In this document: piece by piece, positions 48,601 through 60,600 of the stretch | How positions within the stretch are numbered: the stretch's first letter is position 1 | Layout: the number at the start of each line of letters is the position of its first letter | Assembly: GCF_901709675.1 (NCBI RefSeq) | Contig: NC_051091.1 | Span: 3,409,967 to 3,473,966 of the forward strand | DNA length: 64,000 bases | Direction: 5' to 3' | Source of the DNA: Syngnathus acus | Taxonomy: Eukaryota > Chordata > Actinopteri > Syngnathiformes > Syngnathidae | Program-made: the position numbers and the translations under genes | Notes under the pieces: model-generated | Told to the model about the DNA's origin: nothing | The model's input: the letters and a program-made list of their open reading frames with translations, nothing else | Database searches by the model: none

Positions 48601-51600
48601 AATTAAGTGATTTACATTGTACATGGGGGGCGGTTAGTTTTACACAAATAATCGCCATTTGAGACAACAATAATGGGAATTTAATGAGAGAACAAAGAAG
48701 TGAGCTGCGTATCCCTTTTGTTTTCATGACGGGTGAACGATACCCAGACACCAACCTGATGGCCATTAGCTGTGAATAATAAAGGCAATTACCAACTCTC
48801 CAGATCCCAGTAGAAGAAAGAAAAAAAGTCAGCTAACCATAACACTTGTGTCATCATTAACTGCACACCAACAAGTGCAACATTTGCATATTGTCCTGCT
48901 GTGGGCTCTACATTGTTTGTAAATCTGAGTGTGTAAATAATGAAACACTGAAATGCAGAACAGGAAAAGTAATTTCCTACCACTTATTTTTCTACAAAAA
49001 TAAACTATTGACACAATGTGTACTGTAGTATATATATATGGAGTACTTGGTGTGATTTCATAAGCTTCTTGGTGAGCACATACCTGAATATTTTCCTCCC
49101 TTATTTCTGTTGACAAAACAGGCAATCAGCACGATGAGTGTGAGTAGAGCAATGGCGCACAACAGGCCAATAAACCAGCCCTGGTTAGATATTCCGCCGT
49201 GGATGCTGGCAAGACCTGAGGAGAAGAATACTCAGTGACTTTGACATACCTTGACCTTTTTATCGGACACCTTGATTGAATGTTTACATCGACATCGCCT
49301 ATCTGATGCGGAAGCAGTCGTCCAGTGATGGAAACGCGCCAATATTAATATTAAACAGCTAATTCGCCTGTCTAATTAATCAAGTATGGAGCACTATACA
49401 AATGCAATTCCTTGATCCATGCCGCCGGATTAAATCCTTTTGACAATGGAGGACCACGCTCCCCAAGGACACACCTGTAGTCAGTGCGAGAGTGGAGGTC
49501 GTTTCAATGTCCTACTTTTTGTTTTTTTATCGGAGGGGGGGGGGGGGGCAGTAATCTCAGGTCGGTACACATACAGTGACCTCGGCCTGTGCATGGGTCT
49601 TGGACAAAGTTACAGAGCCAGAAAACTCATTTTTGTCTTGCAACACCATCACTCAAAACAGAAATTTTGACTTCCTCAGCAAAATTCATATCTTGCAAAC
49701 ATGGTGTGATGGTAAACACAGTACACACTGTCTCATCTTTTTTAGATTTAAATGAGTTTTTTAAAAGTTATGTCCGTGCCTCACTTGGTTGGATTCAACG
49801 TCACACAGCAAAAACATCAAGCTCACTACGCTAATAATGCAGCACAATGGAGTAAAACTGGCGAGTTGATAAGTTTCCAACAGGCTACAACACACAAGCA
49901 TATACCCAAGTGTGCCTGAAAAGCACGGCTGGAGAAGCTTAGAGTCATTTGTTCAAGAAGACAAGCTGCTATCAGACATCTATGTGCGGTCAGTGATAAC
50001 TGCAAACACGGTAAACCAAAGACAAACTAGACTTTTTAAAACAGCTAAATGGTACTTGTGTGAAAGTGGCCAAAGATTCATCCTTTAGAAAATAAATGGC
50101 ACTTCCGGACAAAGATCGATTTGCGCAGCAATGCTTCCCTGTCAAAACATTTTAGTGGGGTAGTGAATACCTTTACCACAAATAGAACTATGGATTTTGG
50201 ACGGGCGGGTGGAAATGTCAGCACACAGAGAAAGATGAACAGTTAAACAGCAAGTAAAATGGCGATCCCACTCGACTGACTTTCCTGTTGACCAACTCAT
50301 GCAAACGCTTAAACTGCTAGTGGAGAAAAACCAGGTAACTTTATTAAAATTGACTGGCAGTTTTTATTTTCTGAATCTCTTCTTTAATTTGCATCATCAA
50401 ACTCAGACCTTACAAGTCAGCTGGGGAGGAACAGCATCTAATAATGTAGTGAATGATGTGCATCATTAGTATGCCTTGACAGCTGCTGCCTGAGCAGGTC
50501 GACATCAATCCACTTCATTTCCCCATGGCAAACATGCAAATCTTCTGTCCTGCCTTCAGCTCAGGTGCTTTATTTACTCAGGTGATAATTCAGCACACAT
50601 GGACACCTGCGTCTGCGTTGCCCATCCAAACCCGTGCAAATGACACCCTTTGACTAATGTTGATGGATTAGTTGGCGACTATGGTAATTCCAATCATTGG
50701 ACCTGCACAATGCATTTGACTCAGATCAGACCCTGAACTAAAAATATCCTTAGGCTGTCTCCTGTGTTGTGTGCTTTTTTTTGTGTGTGTGTGTCATTGC
50801 ACTTCTCAGCTTGCTATAAAAATGCAGGCGAAACCAGCTGCTCAGACAACAGGGGAGTTCCTCTATAATGCAGCAGCAAAGTCAAAGGGACTTTTGGATA
50901 AGGTGACGCCACCAAATATTCTGATATGACTACTTCCAACAGCTTCCACTTATCCATTTATCGCACTGGCCTCTAAATATCAACCTCCCAGTATGCGCTC
51001 GCAAATCCCCAGAATACCCCCGGGAGGATATTCCTCTTCATTTTCGCTCCGCTCAGAAAACTTCTTGTCTCAATGCGGTACAGCTGCTTAGCCAGTCAGG
51101 TGACTGTTGGGTCAATACGCTGCCGTGTAGAGTGGAGACTGGGGCCTAAGAAATCAATCACTGACAATTAGATGTGTTTGTCTCATTCAAGTGATGCATT
51201 CTCCAGCTACACTGTCTGGCCACAATATAGATCTTGTAGCTTTGAATCCCTTTGAAGGAGCAGGATAATAAAAACTGTATTAGAACTAGAAGATTAGTTG
51301 GTAGTAATGATGGGAAAATTAAGCTTCATGAACCATTTGTTGTATTTTTTTACTCATCTAGACTAGAGGACACTATTGGTTTAAAGAAAGGGGTTTGAAA
51401 ATGTTAATTTGCTTTCAGGCCATTTAACCAACAACTGGTTCATGAAGCATCTTGAAGCTTCATTTTGCCGTCACCCGGCAGAATCCCTTACCGTATTTTC
51501 CGGACTATAAGGCGCACCGAACTATAAGGCGCACCTGCAATGAATGGCCCATTTTAAAACTTTGTCCTTATATAAGGCGCACCGGACTATAAGGCGCACC

Positions 51601-54600
51601 ATTAATGCATCATGTCAGATTTTTAATCCAAAACAAATCATTCTCCATTTTATCTTTTTTATTTCAACTTCAGATGCAACAAATTACTTTATAATCACAA
51701 AATAATGATCCATAGTCTTTTTGATTCATGATACATAGTCTTCAGCGGGCCACTTATGATTGATTTCATGACACAATGCTTCGGGCCAGTTTAAATTTAG
51801 GAATTTGGTCCATATATAAGGCGCACCGGACTATAAGGCGCACTGTCAGCTTTTGAGAAAATTTTATGTTTTTAGGTGCGCCATATAGTCCGGAAATACG
51901 GTATACTTCTGCTTGTAATTAGCAAGGGCAATATATCGTGCTCACTTTACACACATTAAAAATTGAATATATAAGTAATCACACATTTCAAATTGCTCTG
52001 ACTAGACGTTTGTAAGTTTTTTATGCTTTATTGTGGTATTGAGGTGCTACCTATGGTGGACTGAGTGGATTTGATCAAAGGGAACTTGGGGGTGCTTGGA
52101 GCTGATTTGCCTGAAAAGAAACATAGACCTTTAGGTTATTAATCATTATAGGGCTCGTATTACTACCTAGAATGTTGGCATGCATGTATTTTAACTATTT
52201 TGTACATTAGTGACTATTCATGCTAATACAGTGGACAAAATTCTGCATGTGTAATTGATTATTTAGTCAACTATGACGATCTGCTTCTAACTCCCATCCC
52301 ACGCACACACACCTCGTTTTGCACCTTAAAGTGTCTCACGTCTGAATCATAAAATAACATCATACATGAGAAAATGAATTATCCCTTGGCCTTCTAAAAA
52401 GAAGAATTATTGATGAGGCAATTAGAGCTAAGAGGAATATTTTTTTTCTCCGTAACATGCATTAAGTGCTTCCTGCTGGTAGCAAGGAATTGGTATTGCT
52501 ACCCATCTGCACACAAATTATGTTCAAACAGTTTTGTGCATATAATAAAAACACATGAATCGTGCCACATGACTAAGGCATAGCAGGATTTTTTTGAGAA
52601 CTATCCCTAAAATATAAATTCATCTTCATGTTCTAATTTCAGATTGTATGTGTGAAATGCCATGCATCTACTATGCTCTTCTACTAGGGCCATCATCGGG
52701 AGGCAGAGTGGGAGCTGCAGGGGCGTAAAATGAATGAAAATAAAATACAAAAGGGACACGCAAATGCATTGCTAAGCAGGCGTTCAAACACATTTAGACA
52801 TTGCAAGATCAAAGGTTCCGCTTGAAGCGAAGCACGACAGCAAGCAGACAACAAAAAACTGCACAAGGCGCTAGCCAATATTCAACTAATACCTTTAATA
52901 CTTACGGTAATTGTTACACATGCAGTGATGTAAAAATAAAGTGGAATAAAAAGAAAATTCTTGTAATCATTTCTTTTTGCTTTTTATCATTAAAAAATAA
53001 ACAATCACAGACTGAGACAATTAAGTTTGCGGGATTTGTAGCTCAATAAATTCTATGATGATACACTGATCCGAAATTAAAAGTACAGACATCTCGGATG
53101 CCTACGGTCTGTTTATATTGAAACTTAAATATGTATCGGTTTCATTTCCTGTATAATTTGTTCACGAGAGGTGCGCCCTGTAATCCCCAACAAATAATAT
53201 GTCATGAAAAAGTGACAATTACATGCAACAAGCTGGATCATTATACAAATTCACCCGGCGTCTTTTTCATGATTGCACAATTCATTATCGGAACCTTCAG
53301 TTACTCCCCGCTCAAAGCAATTTTCTTTCTTTGCTGATTGTCTCATAACTTGCACTTTCCATCCAATCAATAAGCACTTGCTCTGTCAGTGACAAATGAA
53401 AAGCTACAGTGCAAACATATTAAATTGTTTGTCCCCAAATATAACTTAGTGGGACAACAGAAAAGCTTGGCTGCCCAGCTGGCTGCAGCTTTTACAGCCT
53501 GAATGCTGTTTTAGAAAACAAAAAATGGCTTTGTTACACGCCTCACTAAGCCTGGATTATACAGAAGCAATTCTGGGCCATAACTCTAATGTTGTTGCCT
53601 CTTAATGTAACCCCAACACACACCAGTTGATTCAATCATATTTGAACGCTGTTGCTTGCCGCTATTACTCACTTGCTTCAAGGGTGGTGGTACTTTCCTC
53701 GCTGCTATTGGGCCCGCAGCCCACCCTGGTGCAGGAACGCAGGTGGAACTTGTATTTGCTTAAAGGTTCCAAGTCCCGCAGGGTCCACTTGGTCGTGTCG
53801 GGCTTGCTGATGTCAATACTCTGCAGTTGTCCGACTTCCTCTGTGTTGTTAACTACAATCGATGACAAGGTGACAAAACAAAACAAAATGTGTTAGTAGT
53901 GAAGCTTTAAGACACGGTGGAATATGATCAAACTGTAGCTCTACGATTTAAGTTTTGCAAAAAAAAAAAAGTCACATACAGTATCATTTGAAAATTTGGC
54001 ACCACATTTTATTGTATTTTTTGTACTATAAGGTGCACCAAATTATTTAGCACGGTCTCACTGAACAGATTTTTTCGGGGGTGGGTTGGAGCCTTCTAAC
54101 AGCTGCTCCTTACCTTGAAATAGTACTTAAGCAGGGACCTTAAGCAGCTGGCTGCAATGTCCTTAACTTTTTGCACAAGGGGACTTTAACATAGTCACAC
54201 CTCAATGAGTACCTCAGCTTTATTGCTGAGGCGCATTCAAAGCGTCCTCTCCTGAAATACACGGTGACATTTGGCCCTCTTCGCCAGCTGCCAAATCAAA
54301 CTCAATTAGCCAGGAAATGCAGCAACAGGATGATGTTGGAAGTTACTCCCGAGGTTCACTTTTACTTTTGTTTGAGGAGAGCAGTGTGTCAACACGGGTT
54401 TATGTTCGCTGATCAAATCCTGTTGGGACTGCGAGCTATTGCGGTGATGTCCCGTGCAAACTGCACACAGTCAGGAAACCTAACAAACTCTGACATAATT
54501 GTCTTGCTCTGCATGAGTCAAGCAAAGGTTTTGACAAGCAGACCTGACATGTTTCCTGGACACAGATTTTGACATCGGTATGACCTCCAATTCATGGGCA

Positions 54601-57600
54601 GCACGAGTCCCGTTTCTGTGATAGGCTAGCCAACATGACAAGCTAGTTTATATGATGACAATGTGACCAGAAGATGCAAAAGTGGCGTGTGGCAGTCTAT
54701 TCCAAAAAATTGCAAATTTATTCATGTGGAATAATCCTTCTTTAAATATTGTTTTCTTGTGGTGAGATTAAATCTGGTTCACGTATTTTAATAGAGAATG
54801 GGTACCTACTTAGCTGATACGCTAAAAGGTATCCTGTCAGAATCCCATTAGGCTCCGATGGTGGGGCCCAAGCCAGAGAGACCGTGTGCTTCTGTGTATC
54901 AGTCACCTTGAAAACTGGATTTTTCTCAGGAACTGCGGGGGTAAAAAAGCAGTTGAATTCAGAACCCAAATATCCCTTTTGTTTTCACTCGCTATTGCGG
55001 CTTCACAAATTCTAAATGAATACACTCCATGTTTTTTTGCCCACAGTCCTACCTCCCTCCGGGGTTTTGAAGTTGACGGGATGGCTGCCTGGACCGTTGC
55101 CGCGACCGTTAAAGGTCATGACAATGAGACTGTACTCAGAGAAGGCTTGTAGTTTGGGTACGATCGCGTGGTTGCGGTCGCCAGGTAACGTCAGCGTTTG
55201 TTTGTGTCCGTGGCTTTTCTTCAAATCCAGCAAACTGCGCAGACGCCACCAGTTAATCTATGCACAACGAAAGAGACACTCAGTACCGCCTTGGAGGAGG
55301 ATGTATAGGTGAGGGCGGAATGAGAGCAGCAAACGTTTAGAGCAGGTCAGGGTTATATCTTGGCGAAAAAGAAGGCTCTGTTTTGAAGTATTACCCGGTA
55401 ACCTCCCAGATGTCCATGCAACTTGTCCTTGTTTACACGAGTCCAGCTGACCTTGACCGCTGAGCTGTTCATCAGCACCACAGCAACATCCTCAGGTGCG
55501 GCGGACGGAACTGCGCAGGCAAACACAACAGAAATATATAGCACGCTGCATTTGTGAGACAGAGAGAGCTACAACTATTGTGACAAAATCCAATTTACAT
55601 TTGAAAGGCTACATCACAAAGATCAGACAAGGCCGGTGTCGATATCTTGGGAAAACACATCACTACGGGGAGCTCTACCATCAGCCACAGAAATGTGTAA
55701 AGTAAGTAACATCAAGGACCATTTATTTTCTATCTAGAGGTCGTGACCTGTTTTGGACTCCTGAGGACATGTCCAAAAGAAAGCTAAACACACACAAAAA
55801 AGAATACAGGTGGTTGCTTTTCCAAAATTACACAAGTGATACTAAAATATTTCTTTCAAATATTCATGGATGGCTGAATTTATCGATGAATTAGTAAAAG
55901 TGAAGTAAAATGACTCTTTTCTATTTCATCTTGTCCTTTCCTTTCATATTAAAACAATAGATCACAAAAAACACTAGCTACCTGAAAATTGACTGTTCAA
56001 TATCTAGAAACCGTGTGAGTATGTCAGAAGGGAAAAATGGCTCTCAGAGGATAGAAATGGATTAAATTTAAAGTTAGATATCCAGCAACTGAAAACATTG
56101 GTTTGAGTATTGCTGTGATCTTAAAAGTAAGAATTTACATCTATGTGTTGCTCCTGATCTTAGTAAATTGAAGCATAATAATTTGTTATATTTTATACTG
56201 AATAGTGAAAACTTTTAGGCAATTTATACCAAAAGGGTGATCCAGAAAAGAACGTTATTCTTTGTAATTGGCGAATGATCTTGTTTCTGGAAAATGACCA
56301 CTCGTCCCCATCAATATGAAAACGTGGTAGAAAACAAACGACTATAAAATGCATTATTCTGTAGAATTCAATGTCATGGCTTCATGAAGTTATTCCGAAG
56401 CAGAACGTCACAATGTGCGAAGAAACAGTTGCTTATTCCACACAGTACATCCAACAAAGCTTGAAAACCAAAATGTTGAGGTCCCAAACATTCTTTCCTG
56501 CAAGGGGAAAGATACAATCAAAGTTGCAGCCTGTAGCTGTTTAAAATCAATAAGGAATAAAACCAAAACACTTGGGTGAAGCCAATCTCCTTAAACACAA
56601 GCGAGAGATACTGTCAGCAGCAAAGATTCAAAACGAATTAGTGTCAACCAAATTAAAAAGGCGGGTGAGTCCTCACAATCTTCGCCGGAGTAGCCAGTCA
56701 CTACGGTGGGCTCGGGGCCCCAACCCTGGTTGTTCCTGGTTTGGATCTTGATCTCATAGGGCACAAAGGTGGGTGTCTTCTTCACCACGAACGAGTGTCT
56801 CTTCACCGTGTGCTTCTTCCAGTCATCCTCCAAGTCTTGCCGTCTGTAGCTCACTATGTACTCCAGACCGGGCCCGTTGTGTTCAATTGGCAACAAGGGC
56901 TGAATAAAAAAAAGAGGATAGGGCGGGTGAGCGAGGTGGCTTTTAAACCCGGCTTCCTTTATTGTGTAAAATAGCACTTGTATTTCTTTTCTCCAATGTC
57001 ACTCCTTCCATTTCACTAAAATGAAAAGTCAGTCCCCGGTGGAAGAAAGCCATATCGAGAATCCAGTCCAACCCAGCGGCGCCTGGAAAGCGGACTTTAA
57101 ACCGATGATGATGAAAAGTCAGTGCTTGGAGCATTCGCTTGTGTATTATCTTGCCATCTATTAAAACAATGGGCAGAATATCCTGCTCAGGTAGGGCTTT
57201 TCTTAAATGTAGGATCTGGCTGGAACATAATGCAATTAATCTCTGAATAGAGGACAGTGTGCAAGAAATACAATATCATTCACAAAACGAACATGGTGAA
57301 CAAAGGGGGGGAAGCTCATCAATCCGGAATTCAAAAGCCAACTTTGTATGACACGAGAGCCAGCTAATAATTGAAGGCAAGATTTGTCTGATGATAATAA
57401 AATGGAAACTTTGGCTTGGACGGCTTTCAATGGATACTCATTCAAATAAAGAGCAAAGCCAAAATATTGAAATGAGTTGATTTGTCACAGATTTAAAAGG
57501 TAGTAGATGCCAGCTATTCAGTTAGATTTGTTTCATAGTCTTTTCTTACCTCCCAGTTGATATCCATTTCATGCGGCAAATGACCTTCGATTTTGATATT

Positions 57601-60600
57601 TTCCGGGTTCTTGTCAGGGGCTGTGGAAAAGAGTGAGTATGGATTTTGTCAGAATTATTAGTGTGAAAGAACTCTCAAGTGCAATAGGCAGAGCAAAGAC
57701 AAGATTGGAATCAATTATGTCACAGTGTTTCAAAGTTCCCACAGAGCACAACGTTGGCAGCTGTAGTGGGCTCGCTATAATAAACAATAGACAGAGGACA
57801 CATTAGACCTGTCGGAGGAGTTTTGTATCTCTCTGTGGGCTCGCTGGGACGACCCCTCCCGACACCGTTAACGGCAGCCACACGGAAGCGGTAGTCGACG
57901 TGACCGTGTAGTTTGAGGACGGACGAAATGTGATTCCCGGGTACCCTGAGGAGCTCCTTCCAATTTCCAGGCTCCCACTGGCTCTCCTCGTATTGAATAA
58001 TAAACTCTGTTGAAAGGCAGAGAGACAATCAGCCCCTAAGCGCTTTGGCTCCTGCCAAAGAATCGCTTAGCCAACCACAGGCTGTGCAGAGCAAGCCTCG
58101 CTCTCTGCTTTGGGCTCCCACAAAAACACTGATCACGATTTATACTTGGACGGATCGATGACCGATACGAGCTAAACACGACATAAATTAGGAGAAAAAT
58201 TATGCAGGTCATATGAACACGAGACATTTGCTCTCACCTGTGATTGAGCTGTTGTGATTGTCTCCCGGGGTCCATTTCAGTTTCACACTTTTGGTCTTGT
58301 GTTCTGAGAGCACCAAGTGCTCAGGTGCATCGGGGACATCTGCAACCCACGACAGCGGTTTGGGGTCAATCTCAGACACATCAATCTCAGTAGGAAGCAA
58401 AACCAAGGCAATCAATTGCAATCAAATCATGGCAAGATGTGCAGTTCAATGAATCGTCTTCTGGTGATGTCACAACTATTGCTCGTACTTGTTATACCAC
58501 AAAGCTACGGTGATCTGTAGAGTTTTCTGGACTGGACAAGAAGATTATATTCCACTGGTGGCTCACCTAAAACCATGAGCAATGCTGAGGCAGTGTCCTG
58601 GTCCACCGGAGTTCTTCCGACACATTTATATACACCCTGATCTCTGTGGCTCACATTGACAATTTGAAGGATACCATCCTCCACAAAGAATCTGTCAACC
58701 AGAAGATGTATGCACAATACTGATTGACAAAACCAAGCAGCTTTGAAATACAAGACAAAAATCCAGGACCCTACCTTGAATTCTCCGTATAATTCAAGCC
58801 GATGTTCATATCGTCTTTTTCCCACAGGAGCTCAAAGTCGTTGCTGAAGGACTTGTCGTATTCTGCCAGGCATGAAAACTGGGCTGTGGTGCCGACGAGG
58901 ATCTGCTGGTCTTCCGGGGCCGCCGTTATTCTTGTGGCATCTTTACAAGGAGGACACTGAAAATGAGGACCGCGAGCCACGACGAACACATCAATTGCAA
59001 CGCGTACCTGTCACATAAAGCGAAGCTTCAATGGCGGATGAGCCTTCTGTGTTTTTGGCGTAACACGTATACTGTCCCGTGTCCTCTTTTTCTGTGGTGT
59101 AGATCTCTAATGAGCCGCTGTCATGCACGGTAAACCTCGGCCCCACCACCGATTCAGAGGAATCATCTTTGCTCCTGTAAACAATACATGTCAACTGAAG
59201 AGCAACAGTTTTCACCATTTGACCTCAACAATACATCCACCGAAAGTATTAAAGGTATACTGGCACGAATATTCGAATAATGTCCACTAGCATCTACTCT
59301 AATGTTCTTGTGGTGATATAAAGACATGAGAACTTGTAGATTTTCTGATTGTTCAACATGTAGTCATTGCGGTTGCTATAGTAACCATGTAGGTTGTCTC
59401 TATCAAGTCTATCAATTTTAAATCAAGTTAAGGTCAAATATCACATTTTACATATATATCGGGAGTCCATAAATATCAATTGGATATCAAAATGTATTTT
59501 TTAAATGGACGCCGATTCCGTATATACGTCCAGCGGTTGAGATCTACTGCTCCCTGTTGTCGAGAGGTAGAACAGCACAGCACACAGCACAGCCTGTCCA
59601 CCCACCAAGTGATTGTCGATGGCGGAGAGCTGAAGACGTTGCAGTGCATCACCACCCCCCTCCCTTCCACAGCCGTGTAATCCTCCCCCTGCGTTGTAAG
59701 AATCATCGGAGGGAGATCTGCCAAGCACAAGATTGGAATGAAAAGCATTTGAATGAACGCGAGTTTGTAATGGCAACAACTACACTCTGTGAACAAAAGA
59801 GGGCGCGGCTTTAAGCTGTAACGGTGGATCGAGGCTCATCGACATGATGGACAAATGCCAGCATCAGGACCAGCTGGATAACTAACAGGCACATTCCTCA
59901 GCAATCACGGTTGAGTTTGCAATTCAAAATAAAAATGAAAATCAGAACATGCTAAAATAAGACTGCACGTGCTTACTCATGACCATGATGTTTGCATTGG
60001 CGAGGAGGGTTCCATGTGGGTTGGACGCTTGGCACTGATAGACCGCACTGTCAGATGCTTTGGCATTGTGCAAAATGATGGTGTCATCAAACACCTTTCT
60101 GTTTGCCGCCGGCGCTTCTGCAGAAGAAGATTAAAAGCCACTTAACCAAAACAACAGCGCTGCATTTGGGCAGGTAAACATGCAGCCAGGAAATTATTTT
60201 TCATTATTTGCAAGTACATTTTTACGCCAAAAGTTTGGCCCAATAAAACAAACCCCATTGTTCATCGCATGTTTGAATTTGGTTAATGACATCAGCATAT
60301 CAAACACAGCAAAGCCTCAATTGTTTTTTTAAATTTTATTTTGTCTATCATCTTATCTTACGTAGTCAAAAACAGTTTCTCCTATAACTCTTCTCCCGCT
60401 TTCCCATAATGTATCATTTTGAGCCAGCAGAGTTCAACAGGAGCCAAAACTCTATAAATAATGAAATAACATTTTTCCTTCATTTTAGATACCATCTTTG
60501 AATCCCAGTTGTGAGATTTCAATTTGATGATTTCAGAGTTGGTGACAGCTCAGGACTAAGCTCAAAGTATTTCAAAGTAGTTTCCACTCATCCTCTGAGC

